From Symsagittifera roscoffensis (lineage: Eukaryota > Xenacoelomorpha > Acoela > Convolutidae), in assembly GCF_963678635.1 (NCBI RefSeq), contig NC_087070.1:25848007-25912006 (forward strand): a stretch of 64,000 bases of DNA. Reading direction: 5' to 3'. Positions 46,003 to 55,974 of the stretch are shown here, in pieces. Under the pieces are notes generated by a model that saw only the letters and a program-made list of their open reading frames with translations, was not told the DNA's origin and ran no database searches. Both the position numbers and the translations under genes were made by a program. Positions within the stretch are counted from its first letter, which is position 1. Each line of letters starts with the position of its first letter.

Positions 46003-46345
46003 GATGGAACACTCCAAAAGAACGAAGCCCAGGACACTGTCTTCTCGAGTGAGTGTGCCTCGTCTAATACACTCAACAAAAGCTTCTTTTATATGTCCTG
46101 CGATTGCCCGAGCTGTCCTACTACATAGCTCAAGGCAACCTCTCGATCAAAAACATCTAGAGTCTAAGCAAAAGATCTCCCACACCCGGACAGCTCCAAG
46201 TGCACGAGAGTAGGGAACAGCTTTGTCTTCTGAAGTGAGTGTGTCTTGTCCAATACACTCACCGCGGTTTCTTTAATGAGTTCCCAGATTGCCCGAGCCT
46301 TCCTATTAAGTAGCTCAAGGCAACCACACAGCCAAAATCACAAAA
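46003..46345. repeat. ~187-bp tandem duplication
   Basis: Two diverged units share GTCTTCT..AGTGAGTGTG, AATACACTCA, GATTGCCCGAGC and TAGCTCAAGGCAACC (about 46038-46140 and 46225-46327). The only ORF is 69 codons (46004-46213) and unconvincing. Confidence 0.75.
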
Positions 46346-46524
46346 AAAAATTGTTCGGATACTTTTGATGAACCCGATTTAGAATCCAAAGTTAATCGCA
46401 AATCTCCGGGTCAGCTAGGCCAATATTCTCCTAGTATACACGTTCGTGAGTAGTCGACCTTCTATTTGGACCTTGAAAGGATATCTAAGAATGTTTATAT
46501 TGTCCCGGAGTGTACCTCCAAATT

Positions 46525-46912
46525 TTCACTAAGGAGGGTTGTTGAAGGGCTTAAGTCACTTCGGAGGGTTATTTCGGAGGGTTGGTAGGACACTTAGTTT
46601 ACTCCGGAGGGTTACTTTGTAGGGTAACTTAAACACTTATGTTGCTTCGGAGGGTCCCCCTAAACTCACTAAGGAGGATCAATAAGAGGCTCAAGTCACT
46701 CCGGAGGGTTGTTTCGGAGGGTACCCTCAAAGTTCTAAATTTTTCAAGTTTCGCCTAAAAGGGGTCTCCAGCTACTCCCAAAAAGAGTCAAGACAAGCTA
46801 AATCGATTCTGGGGGTTATTTCATTTGTCTCGGAGGGTTGCGTGAAAAATTTCTGCTAATGAGGGTTGCTAAGGGGCTTAGCTGGCCCCGGAGGGTTGCT
46901 TCGGAGGGTTCC
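46525..46912. repeat. Cluster of CGGAGGGT(T) motifs
   Basis: Within 390 bp there are nine copies of CGGAGGGT and one AAGGAGGGT, often paired as CGGAGGGTT-R-Y-TTCGGAGGGT and alternating with CACTTA / AAGTCACT blocks. Single copies recur at about 46942-50345 (for example 47940, 49097, 49523, 49914, 50337). The sense of the repeat is unknown. Confidence 0.8.
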
Positions 46913-47039
46913 CCAAAAATTACGAAAACAGATAATTTCACCGCTCTTAAGCGTCTGATTGCAGTCTAACTTACTTAAAATTGGGTTGGCCGATTCAGCC
47001 ACTTTTCCCAGTAGGATAAAAAGGTTCCCTAAAATTTGT

Positions 47040-47661
47040 GGGTGATAAGTGGTCGGGCCTGTGCCACTTGTAACCTCTTCATTAACTACTTCGTGAGATC
47101 ACCCACGAATGCTTTGCCGTTGTCTGATTGGAATCTGATGGGGCAGCCGTGTCTCGCTATCCAAACATTTATCAAGTGATCGCACGTTTCTTCCATTGAT
47201 GCTGCCTCTGCGTATTTCGTGAAATGATCAATCATTATCAGCACTTTGTTAAAGCCCGTGGTTGTCATGCATATCTTCTGATTATCAATTTGCACCACCT
47301 CATTGAATCCTGATGATTCTATTGATTGCAGGGGAATTCTCAATTTGCTGGGGTCCTTCGCCTGTTGACGTGACAAGCATGCAGAGATCCACTTTTAACA
47401 GGCCTTCTTCAAACCAGGCCATTCGAACCGTTTCTGTATCCTATTATGCAGTCTGTCCACGCCTTGGTGGCCCATCTGATCTTGTGAACGAAAGAGCACT
47501 TCGGTTTGATGCAACTGCGGTAGCAATATCCAATTATATTTGTAAAGGAATTGGTCCTCCTCCTTGCGTTTGCAGGCCACGATCCCTTCTTTATTCAAGT
47601 ACAACAGGTCTTTTCTCTTTAAATTAAACTGCTTTACGATCCATGTCTCTAGGTTACTCAA
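47040..47661 (-). pseudogene. Isolated Ty3/gypsy integrase fragment
   Basis: This minus-strand fragment is nearly identical to 38330-38961, covering the zinc-like region and most of the core (VQIDNQKICMTTTG, MIDHFTKYAEA, FQSDNGKAFVGDL). A short deletion removes the APCRT codons near 47205. It is bounded on both sides by unrelated, CGGAGGGTT-containing DNA, so it is a displaced piece. Confidence 0.88.
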
Positions 47662-48930
47662 GTTATCAACCCAAAAAAGGTTGTGGTCCCGTAAAATGAT
47701 TAAAAGCGTCGACTTATGGTACCAAAATTATTTCGATCAGTTGGCTTCTCTTTGAGAAATCACCAAAAACACGTTCGTTAAGTTGGCCTTTTTTCACTAA
47801 CTTTCTTCTTACTTAAAGTGCCTACAAATACTTGAAACGAACGTAGTAGCCCTGTACGACACTGGAATAATGCAAAAAACCGGACCAAAAATTGTTCCTT
47901 TTCCAATCTTTAAGCCCCTAGCTCTATCCACGGAGCTATTCGGAGGGTTACTCAAAAATCAACCTAGCAATCGAGCACGCTATGCTAGCAAGCTCCTAAC
48001 GCAAAAAAAAACTATCGCTCTAACTCTGAAAACTCAAAAACTTGATTCTCAAAACATATTGACGAAATTCGGAAAATTACAAAAATTTTGATCGAAAATT
48101 TTTTGTTTTTGCTAACTCCTACTAAGTCTTTTTCCGCGCGGTTTCTTTAGTTAGGGGGGTCGAACTACGTAGTAGTTCACTGTGGAGAAGCTTTTCGCTG
48201 ATCGGAAAAGCTCGGATATTCAAAACGTTTTGGGTTAACAGTTTGGTCGAAAATCGCTTTTTTTTTCGACAAATTTGGGGTGTTTCTCGGGTCTAAATGG
48301 GAGATAAGCAATATATAAAAAGGATAATAATCTATTAGTAGTCGTTGATCAATATTACTATACCCTCCTTTGCACCAAAATATCCGAATTAAGAGCCTTA
48401 ACTTGGAAATTCGCAATCGATGGAGGGTGCAATCGGACCGATCCAATTGTGCCCCCCACCACTTAAGTCTTAATGAAATAGTACCCTAACGATACTAAAA
48501 ATTTTTAGGGATACCCAACAGTCGTTGTGGATGTTATCCCTGACGCCCTCTGTTGAGTCTGGTACACGTCTGTCAGCTTGCCAAGCTACCCTCCGGGCAG
48601 CGGCAAATTTATCATTAACGTGCTTAAATACTCAAATAACACTCAAGGGATGGTACCTTACCCACCACCAAAACACTCAATCTTTCGATCAGAAGTGCTA
48701 TACATCAATCTGAAAAAACAACAATAAGAAGGTCAGATCATATCCCTTCCGTAAATAATATATAAACTGTCATGTTACACTTTTTTTTTTACTGTTTTTG
48801 GTCTTTTTTGGATTTTTTATTGTTTTTTGTAGTTTTTTTTAATTCAAGTATAGTTGTTTTTGGTTTTTCTTTAGTTACACACTACTTTTGTTCGGTTTTA
48901 AGCTTTCTCTTTATTTGTTTTTGGTCCCAG
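47662..48930. other. Intergenic, no supported gene
   Basis: This is AT-rich DNA with short ORFs below 90 codons, a T-rich tract near 48780-48900, and no recognised element. Confidence 0.5.
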
Positions 48931-50560
48931 TGCCTTGGGATAAGCAGGCTCTAGACTTCAGGCCCAACCCTCCGGCCCCCGGATTTTTTGGTCTTAACTA
49001 AGTTAAAAAGGTAATTAGTACCAGGCTAAGGGTCGGTACCTTCCGCCTAAAACAATACAGGACAAAAAAGCCTCTAACTCGGGCATACGCCCGGAGCGGA
49101 GGGTTTGTCGCTGAAGCGTTTGCTGATCATGATGATCTTATGACTTTGACAGGCCCACCCAGGAGCGCCATAAAAACGTCTATGTAACATTCGCCCAAGT
49201 ACTACACAGTGACGGAGCGTAAACAAAGCACCTATTGATGACTGGCCGGCGTCAATTACCTAATTACTACTCGTTTTTCACCGTCTCGACATAGCCAGTT
49301 GATTTTCTGGTCTATTTAGGGCTAACCTAAAAGTTATCATTTTTAGGCCATCGGTCAAACTACTTTTGATCAGATTTTGTTTGCATGCTCCGCCGCCATT
49401 CGATTTTTTGAAATACTCCGCCGCCATTCAAATTTTTGAAAATTTTCTTCTGGAATGTTCCGACCCTCGTTTTCCTGAATGATTCGTTTTTAACACCGTT
49501 AATACTCTTTTCTTACTGGTCGGAGGGTTCGGCGGTGTCAATCCGGCGGAATGGCACAGGTCGCCCCGTTTCTATCCTTAATCCTAGCAACTATTGATTT
49601 TTGATAACCCACATTACTGGGTTGTCAGCTTTATTTGACAGTATATAACGTGAAGTTTTCTCCAGCCTGTCAAGGCGTTTGCATTTTTGTAAAAGTTATT
49701 TAATGCGTTGACCGTTCTCAGACATCATAAATTAGCAATAACTTTTGCCTTGGGATAAGCAGGCTCTAGACTTCAGGCCCAACCCTCCGGCCACCGGATT
49801 TTTTTGGTCTTAACTAAGTTAAAAAGGTATTTAGTACCAGGCTAAGGGTCGGTACCTTCCGCCTAAAACAATACAGGACAAAAATCCTCTAACTCGGGCA
49901 TACGCCCGGAGCGGAGGGTTCGTCGCTGAAACGTTTTCTGATCATGATGATCTTATGACTTTGACAGGCCCACCCAGGAGCGCCATAAAAACGTCTATGT
50001 AACATTTGCCCAAATACTACACAGTGAAGGAGCGTAAAAAAAGCACCTATTGATGACTGGCCGGCGTCAGTTACCTAATTACTACTCGTTTTTCACCGTC
50101 TCGACATAGCCAGTTGATTTTCTGGTCTATTTAGGGCTAACTAAAAAGTTATCATTTTTAGGCCATCGTTCAAACTACTTTTGATCAGATTTTGTTTGCA
50201 TGCTCCGCCGCCATTCGATTTTTTGAAATACTCCACCGCCATTCGAATTTTTGAAAATTTTCTTCTGGAATGTTCCGACCCTCCATTTCCTGAATGATTC
50301 GTTTTTAACACCGTTAATACTCTTTTCTTACTCGTCGGAGGGTTCGGCGGTGTCAATCCGGCGGAATGGCACAGGTTGCCCCGTTTCTATCCTTAAACCT
50401 AGCAACTATTGATTTTTGATAACCCACATAACTGGGTTGTCAGCTTTATTTGACAGTATATAACGTGAAGTTTTCTCCAGCCTGTCAAGGCGTTTGCATT
50501 TTTGTAAAAGTTATTTAATGCGTTGACCGTTCTCAGACATCATAAATTAGCAATAACTTT
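48931..50560. repeat. 815-bp tandem duplication
   Basis: The unit starting TGCCTTGGGATAAGCAGGCT at 48931 recurs at 49746 and both end in CAATAACTTT followed by TGCC, so a 4-bp TGCC lies at each boundary. The copies are very similar, with a few substitutions and 1-2 nt indels, suggesting a recent event. The unit includes ACTCGGGCATACGCCCGGAG (a small hairpin) and two CGGAGGGTT motifs. No convincing coding capacity. Confidence 0.95.
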
Positions 50561-50569
50561 TGCCAAACT

Positions 50570-51500
50570 AGTTCAAGTTATGCTCTTCACATATTACTCT
50601 CACGGAAACGAATCTACAGAATTACCAGATGGTTTTTACTCAAGTTACGGATTGGAACCGACCAATACCCCACTCACATGGGCATGCAGTTCAAGTTGTA
50701 ACTTGACACATGCCCTGCACTGTGCAAAAGGTGGTTAAACACACATGAGGCACAATTAAATTAGAGACAATTCGCCAATTTTATGAACGATGTTTGACAT
50801 GACGTCGAGATTGAGCTAAAACTTCAGCCGTTGCAAGGCGAAAGATTTGTGAACTATTCAACTACACTAAAGATGAGGCATGACTTGCCATTAAAGCAAA
50901 TGGACTCTGGGGTTAGAGACAATTCGCCAATTTTATGAACGATGTTTGACATGACGTCGAAATTGAGCTAAAACTTCAGCCGTTGCAAGGCGAAAGTTTT
51001 GTGAACTATTCAACTACACTAAAGATGAGGCATGTATTGCCATTAAAGCAAATGGACTCTGGGGTTAGAGACAATTCGCCAATTGTTTGAACGATGTTTG
51101 ACATGACGTCGAGATTGAGCTAAAACTTCAGCTGTTGCAAGGCGAAAGATTTGTGAACTATTCAGCTACACTAAAGATGAGGCATGACTTGCCATTAAAG
51201 CAAATGGACTCTGGGGTTCGCAATGTAGCCGCGCTTACTCGGGTGTGAAAATTTTCAACCCCCTTGTCAAAACAGGAAAAACTAAATAAAGACGCATACG
51301 AATATCACGAAACGCTGAAAAACGCTGTGGAGCAGAGTAGCTTCTGTCCGCTGATTTTGGATGCCTCGATGGCGCTGCTTTAACAGCCACGGGGACGATG
51401 TAGCGATAAGCCAAAAAACTAAGTAAAAAAGACATAAGCTACACAAAATTGATAAGCTACATAGGAAATAAAATAAGCTTCGCATTCCTGAGGATTAATT
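50570..51500 (+). pseudogene. RLE-type element 3' fragment, copy B
   Basis: Plus-strand frames resemble the C-terminal end of the RLE family: DGFYSSYGLEPTNTPLTWAC, then a Cys-x3-Cys-x3-His-x3-Cys motif (CSSSCNLTHALHC) near 50685, and downstream the same block as copy A (GAGCAGAGTAGCTTCTG at about 51331, AAGCTTCGCATTCCTGAG at about 51475). The middle is stretched by a tandem triplication. Stops abound. Confidence 0.75.
50762..51217 (+). repeat. 152-bp tandem triplication inside RLE fragment
   Basis: TTAGAGACAATTCGCCAATT starts at about 50762, 50913 and 51065, giving three units of about 151-152 bp that end ATGGACTCTGGGG. The units are nearly identical (single substitutions), so the expansion is more recent than the decay of the host fragment. 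Confidence 0.93.
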
Positions 51501-51763
51501 AATTTTAGAGCTTAAAATTGTTCTGATAAACTTATTATATAGTTTCCGATATGATGGATGCAGAACCAGGACACTGACACGATCAATATCATAACAAGAC
51601 TGCTCCAGCAATGCGGAAAATCTGTTGGTGTGGATCATGCTCGAGAGTGATAGGCAACGAGTACAGTATCCGATGTTGTGATTGTGGAAACTGGTTTCAC
51701 AGAAATTGCGCGAAAATGACTATAAAAGAAATCAAGAAATGGTCTAACAGTAAATGGTACTGT

Positions 51764-51766
51764 TGA
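51764..51766 (+). other. In-frame TGA between PHD finger and RT
   Basis: The codon after WYC is TGA and the frame continues open on both sides (51611-53509). A single base change from TGG is the simplest reading, since it would give a Cys-Trp-Cys end to the finger. Confidence 0.85.
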
Positions 51767-54700
51767 TGCGACAACCCAGAGGATGCAACAACGAGTGAAG
51801 GACATGATGCGACAGGGAATCAGCCAGATGTGGAACGATGTGGAGAAGATATTGTGGTCTCCCGCTGTCAATTACTCGTCAATCCGAGTGGCGGCGAAAG
51901 CGGAAGATCGGGCCTCTCACAGGCGATGGCGGAGATGCAGATATTCGACGAGCCACCAAACATGGTTGACCAAAATGACCATTTCGCGACGATTGCACCA
52001 CCAACTCAGAACCTGGTAGCAGACACATGTGAGGAACTGCCTTCATTTGTAGAAAACAGTGCAGCGATTGAAGGTCAATGGGGTAAAATATCAACAAGTA
52101 CTTTTGCGAGCAAGGTCAACGATATTGCCATACACTGGAAGAGAAATGCCTTCGATATTCCACATGGAAATGCCGACAAAGTTCTCATTGAGGAACTCAC
52201 AAAACTGCTTGACATGTTCAATGAAAAAAATTCAATGCAAGGTTTTTCAATAAAAGCTTTCCATTTGCTGATAGCTTTCGTCGTGCAGAAGCTTTCCCAA
52301 GAATCTAAAGCGAAAGATCATTTGGGATATCTAGAGAAACTGTTAGCATGGTGGAGAGACGGTGACAATGATTTGTTGTACAAAGAGCGCCGCGCGATAC
52401 GAGGCGAGTTATCAAAAACCTTTAGAAAGAGTGACAACAAAATGAAAAGTTTCTGCAATTTGGTTCTCCAAGGGATACTGAGCGCTGCCGTGAAAGTCTT
52501 ATCACAAACGGATGCTACTGGAGTGCTACCTCCCACAGAGAACGTGAGAGCAAAGATGGCCTTGTTACATCCGATTGGTCAAGATGTAAACCGGGAAGAA
52601 TTGCTACAAGGTATTCCTCCCGAAGTCCATCCCGTGATCTTTAAGAATCTAGGTGCAAAGAGGATCTACTCAGCGGCTCTTCGTACTCAAGGATCCTCAG
52701 GTCCATCAGGTTTAGCTGCGAACAATATGAAGAAACTCTTCTGTTCCAAGAAGCACAATAGAGCCTCAGAAAGTCTTTGTGAGTCCTTAGCCGCTCTAGG
52801 AAGGAGAATATGCACCGAATTTGTTGACCCAAAGTCACTAGAATCATATATAGCATGCAGAGAAATTGAACTGAATAAAAATGATGGTAAAGGCGGCATA
52901 AGGCCAATAGGCATTGGAGAGATAATCAGAAGAATTCTCGGGAAAGCAATAGCTCAAATTTTTGATGCCGATATTTGCCATGCAGCAGAATCACAGCAAA
53001 CCTGCGCAGGTCAAGAAGGTGGCGTTGAAGCAGCAATTCATGCAGCCAGGGAAATGTTCCAGATGGAGTCCACAGAAGCCGTTCTATTGATTGATGCTGA
53101 GAATGCTTTTAACAGACTGAATCGTCATACGGCCCTTCTTAACATAAAGCATATATGCCCAAAAATCAGCACTTATCTTATCAATACTTATCGGTTGCCA
53201 GCCAGACTCATTCTAGGCGAAGGAGTAGAAATTTTATCACAGGAAGGCACCACTCAAGGAGATAATTTAGCGATGGCATTTTATGCGCTGAGCTTGAAAA
53301 AACTCCTTGTCAGTCTAAACAAAATTGGGTGTCATCAAGAGTGGTTCGCTGACGACGCCGGAGGCCTTGGGAAGCTGGTTCAACTCCGTGAGTGGTTTGA
53401 TCTTTTGACCAGTATCGGCCCCAAGCTTGGGTATTTTCAGAAACGGTCGAAATGTTGGTTAGTAAAAAAAAAGCGAGGGTCTCCGAGAGCAAGCCAAGCA
53501 GGTCTTTGAGAACACGAATATCAACATCACAAGCGAAGGACGTCCATACTTGGGAGCGGCAATTGGCAGCCAGAACATCACAAACGACTATCTACGAGAC
53601 AAAGTTGAAGAATGGTGTAATGAGTTGTCTTCGCTGGAAGCAGCGGCCAAAACGGAGCCCCACCTTGCCTATATTGCTCTCGTCAAGGTGATCCAGAGTC
53701 TGTGGAATTTTATAATGAGGACTATTCCTGGTTCTGAACTGCACATGCAGCCACTTGAAGCCAAACTCAGGAACGTTATTTCTCTTTTAGTCGACAGAAC
53801 TCTCAGTGACCTAGGACGGGACATCATAGCATTGCCATGCTCAGCTGGTGGTTTAGGTCTGATAAATCCAACAGAATGTGCGTCTCGTTTCTATGAAAAC
53901 TCTGTCAAGCTGACAAACAAACTGAAAAACGCAATTATTGCTAAACAAGATCTTTTTGACTACACGAATAGAACTGGACGAGCAGAAATTTCAGGATCGA
54001 ATCGTAAACATGTAAAAGAAGCCCTCGAAATTGTGTATTCCCGAAGTGAGAATGAAATGAAGCGCACGCTAGACCTGCTACAGCCAAAAGGAACATCCGC
54101 ATGGCTGACTTGTCTGCCATCTAGGGAGCAGAAATTTTACATGAACAGAGGCGATTTCCGGGATGCGCTATGTCTCCGATATGGATGGCACCTGAAAGGA
54201 ATAGCTCAAACTTGTGAGTGTGGCGCGGCAAATGATATCGACCATGCCTTGATTTGTAAGTTGGGTGGTTTCGTCATAATGCGTCACAACGCTGACCGCG
54301 ACGTCGAAGCCGACTTTTTACGTAACGTGTGCAAGGATGTGAGCGTTGAGCCCGGTCTGATCCAATTGACGGGAAATGAAGAACTTGCAAGTGGAAGCAA
54401 TCTGGAAGACAATGCAAGACTGGATATTTCTTGTCGAGGTTTTTGGGCGCCGCTGCAGAAAATGTTTCTTGACGTCCGTTTCACACACCCGAACGCTCCA
54501 AGTAATAGGAACCGAAACCTGAAGCCACTCCTAAAGACTCATGAGAATCGGAAAAAGTCGACTACAACGACCGCGTTCTACAGGTAGAGCATGCCTCTTT
54601 TACCCCCTTGATTTTTGCGACCAACGGCGTCATGGGTGAGGAGGCAGAGCGATATCATGCTATATTGGCGGAAAAAATGAGTGAGAAGCTGAACTGTACG

Positions 54701-54787
54701 TATGCGGACACTATGAACTATATCCGGAAGAAGCTCTCTTTCACCATCCTGAAAACTGCCTTGATAGCCTTGAGAGGACACCGGAAG

Positions 54788-55268
54788 CAGGGATTGCAAT
54801 ATATTGAATGATCAGATATTGAATAGTGAGACGATGTCAATATTGAATTTTTAATTTTGAGATATTGAAGGCTAGATATTGATATTGATATTGAACTTTT
54901 TGTAGATATTGAGAAAAACGGATTTTGTATCATTTCTGTAAAAAAAACCAAAAGAAATTCAAGATAACTCAATGGACTGACTAAGTCAAACAGTCAACTC
55001 AACTCACTCAAGCATTAAAATTAAACAAGTTAAACAAAAAACAATTACATTGCAAAAAAAACTAAACAAATTTAATTATATATTTCGAAATTCAATATTG
55101 AATTTGGTCTCTGGTATCTTAAAATAATGATAATATTGAGATATTGAGCTTTTAGATATTGATATTGATATTGATATTGAAATTTCATCCTATTTGATAT
55201 TGATATTGATATTGAATGGAAGATATTGATATTGAGCTCAATATATTGATATTGTATTGAAATCCCTG
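54788..55268. mobile_element. hAT-type MITE nested in the RLE retrotransposon
   Basis: The 481-bp insertion has terminal inverted repeats: left end CAGGGATTGCAATA (54788), and right end, read on the other strand, CAGGGATTTCAATA. That is 13 of 14 matches. It is flanked by an exact 8-bp direct repeat ACCGGAAG (54780-54787 and 55269-55276). Eight-base target duplications and ends starting CAGGG are hallmarks of the hAT superfamily. The interior is rich in GATATT repeats and has no transposase, so it is non-autonomous. Removing it restores continuity of the host element's last codons to a TAA. Confidence 0.88.
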
Positions 55269-55639
55269 ACCGGAAGTAACAGCAATACACGTCCTGTAGT
55301 ACCCAAGACACCGACATAAACATTTTGTGCCACAATCAATAAACATTCCTCATCGAATATCATTCCAGCATAAATTATACACTTTCAGTATTTCTCTATA
55401 CCGATGCTTAATTCAAAACCTTTTCCCAAAAAAAATTTAGAGCTTAAAAGTATTTTCATCTAAATAGAAGTCAACTGTGATTGTCTAATTTTTTAACATG
55501 ATAGTATAGAACCAAAATTTATGTGAATTATTATAAATAACATTTGTAAATTGATGTTTTATCGTCATTTTGATTAGTTTATTGTAAAAATCCTGCCGAC
55601 GCACATAGTTGCGGAAACGTTTGAAATTAACTTTTTATC

Positions 55640-55905
55640 AAAATTTTTTTCTATACTCTGTATAAAGGGATTGAAATCGCTGCGCCAAGTTCAGTTTATC
55701 GAAAACTCCATTAGCGCTATTGTAGAGGAAGGACGGCTAAGATAAATTAACATTACGACGATGCGTTTAATGCTGATATATGACTTCATTGATACAATGC
55801 TACAGTTTGCTGATGTATTTGCATTTTTATTACGCTGGTATGGCCCTATCCAGCTTGTACACTGACCGTAACTAAGCGGAACGGCCCTTTTTGTAATTTA
55901 CACTT
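55640..55905 (+). mobile_element. Isolated 3' end of the copy-A RLE subfamily
   Basis: This matches 18413-18655 and 18660-18918: CTATACTCTGTATAAAGGGA, GCGCTATTGTAGAGGAAGGA, GCTAAGATAAATTA, CCAGCTTGTACACTGACCGT, and the end CCCTTTTTGTAATTTAC. It begins within the last codons of the element, so it is a strongly 5'-truncated insertion. It lies 70 bp before the start codon of the Kelch-like gene, in the same orientation. Confidence 0.82.
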
Positions 55906-55974
55906 TTTGTAAATATGAACACCTGAGTTTCAACTTGATGATTTTTTCAGTGTGCAGTTGATATGTCGTAGGCA

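Larger units (their letters stand above)
51611..55279 (+). mobile_element. Nearly complete RLE-type non-LTR retrotransposon with PHD finger
   Basis: One long gene on the plus strand, about 1060 codons without the nested insertion. The N-terminus (ATG 51611) is a PHD-like finger with C-x-C, C-x2-C, WFHRNC and a final WYC. An in-frame TGA at 51764-51766 follows. RT spans about 52090-53470: pre-RT block LLAWWRDGDNDLLYKERRAI, then GPSGLAANNMKKL, GGIRPIGIGEIIRRILGKAI, LLIDAENAFNRLN (first catalytic Asp at 53093), TTQGDNLAMAFYA and WFADDAGGLGKL (Asp pair at 53351-53356). A frameshift lies in an A-run near 53470. The next part (53550-54545) has a Cys-x-Cys-x7-His-x3-Cys motif at 54215, then RHNADRD and a restriction-like endonuclease signature (ARLDI, Asp at 54423; FLDVRF, Asp at 54471). 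A second frameshift near 54545 returns to the original frame, and the gene ends HRK then TAA at 55277. CCHC plus endonuclease C-terminal to RT is the arrangement of R2/NeSL-group elements. Class assignment within that group is uncertain. Confidence 0.8.

Noticed and set aside
45600..46500. Long terminal repeat upstream of Gag
   Set aside because: No second copy of this sequence was found at the far end of any gypsy fragment, and no clear TG...CA ends with a primer-binding site were seen.
46525..46912. CRISPR-like array from regularly spaced CGGAGGGTT
   Set aside because: The repeats are too short and irregular, the spacers are not unique, and the window is eukaryotic.
54800..55260. GATATT repeats as an independent microsatellite
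   Set aside because: They lie wholly inside the 481-bp insertion with inverted ends and an 8-bp target duplication, so they are the MITE interior.
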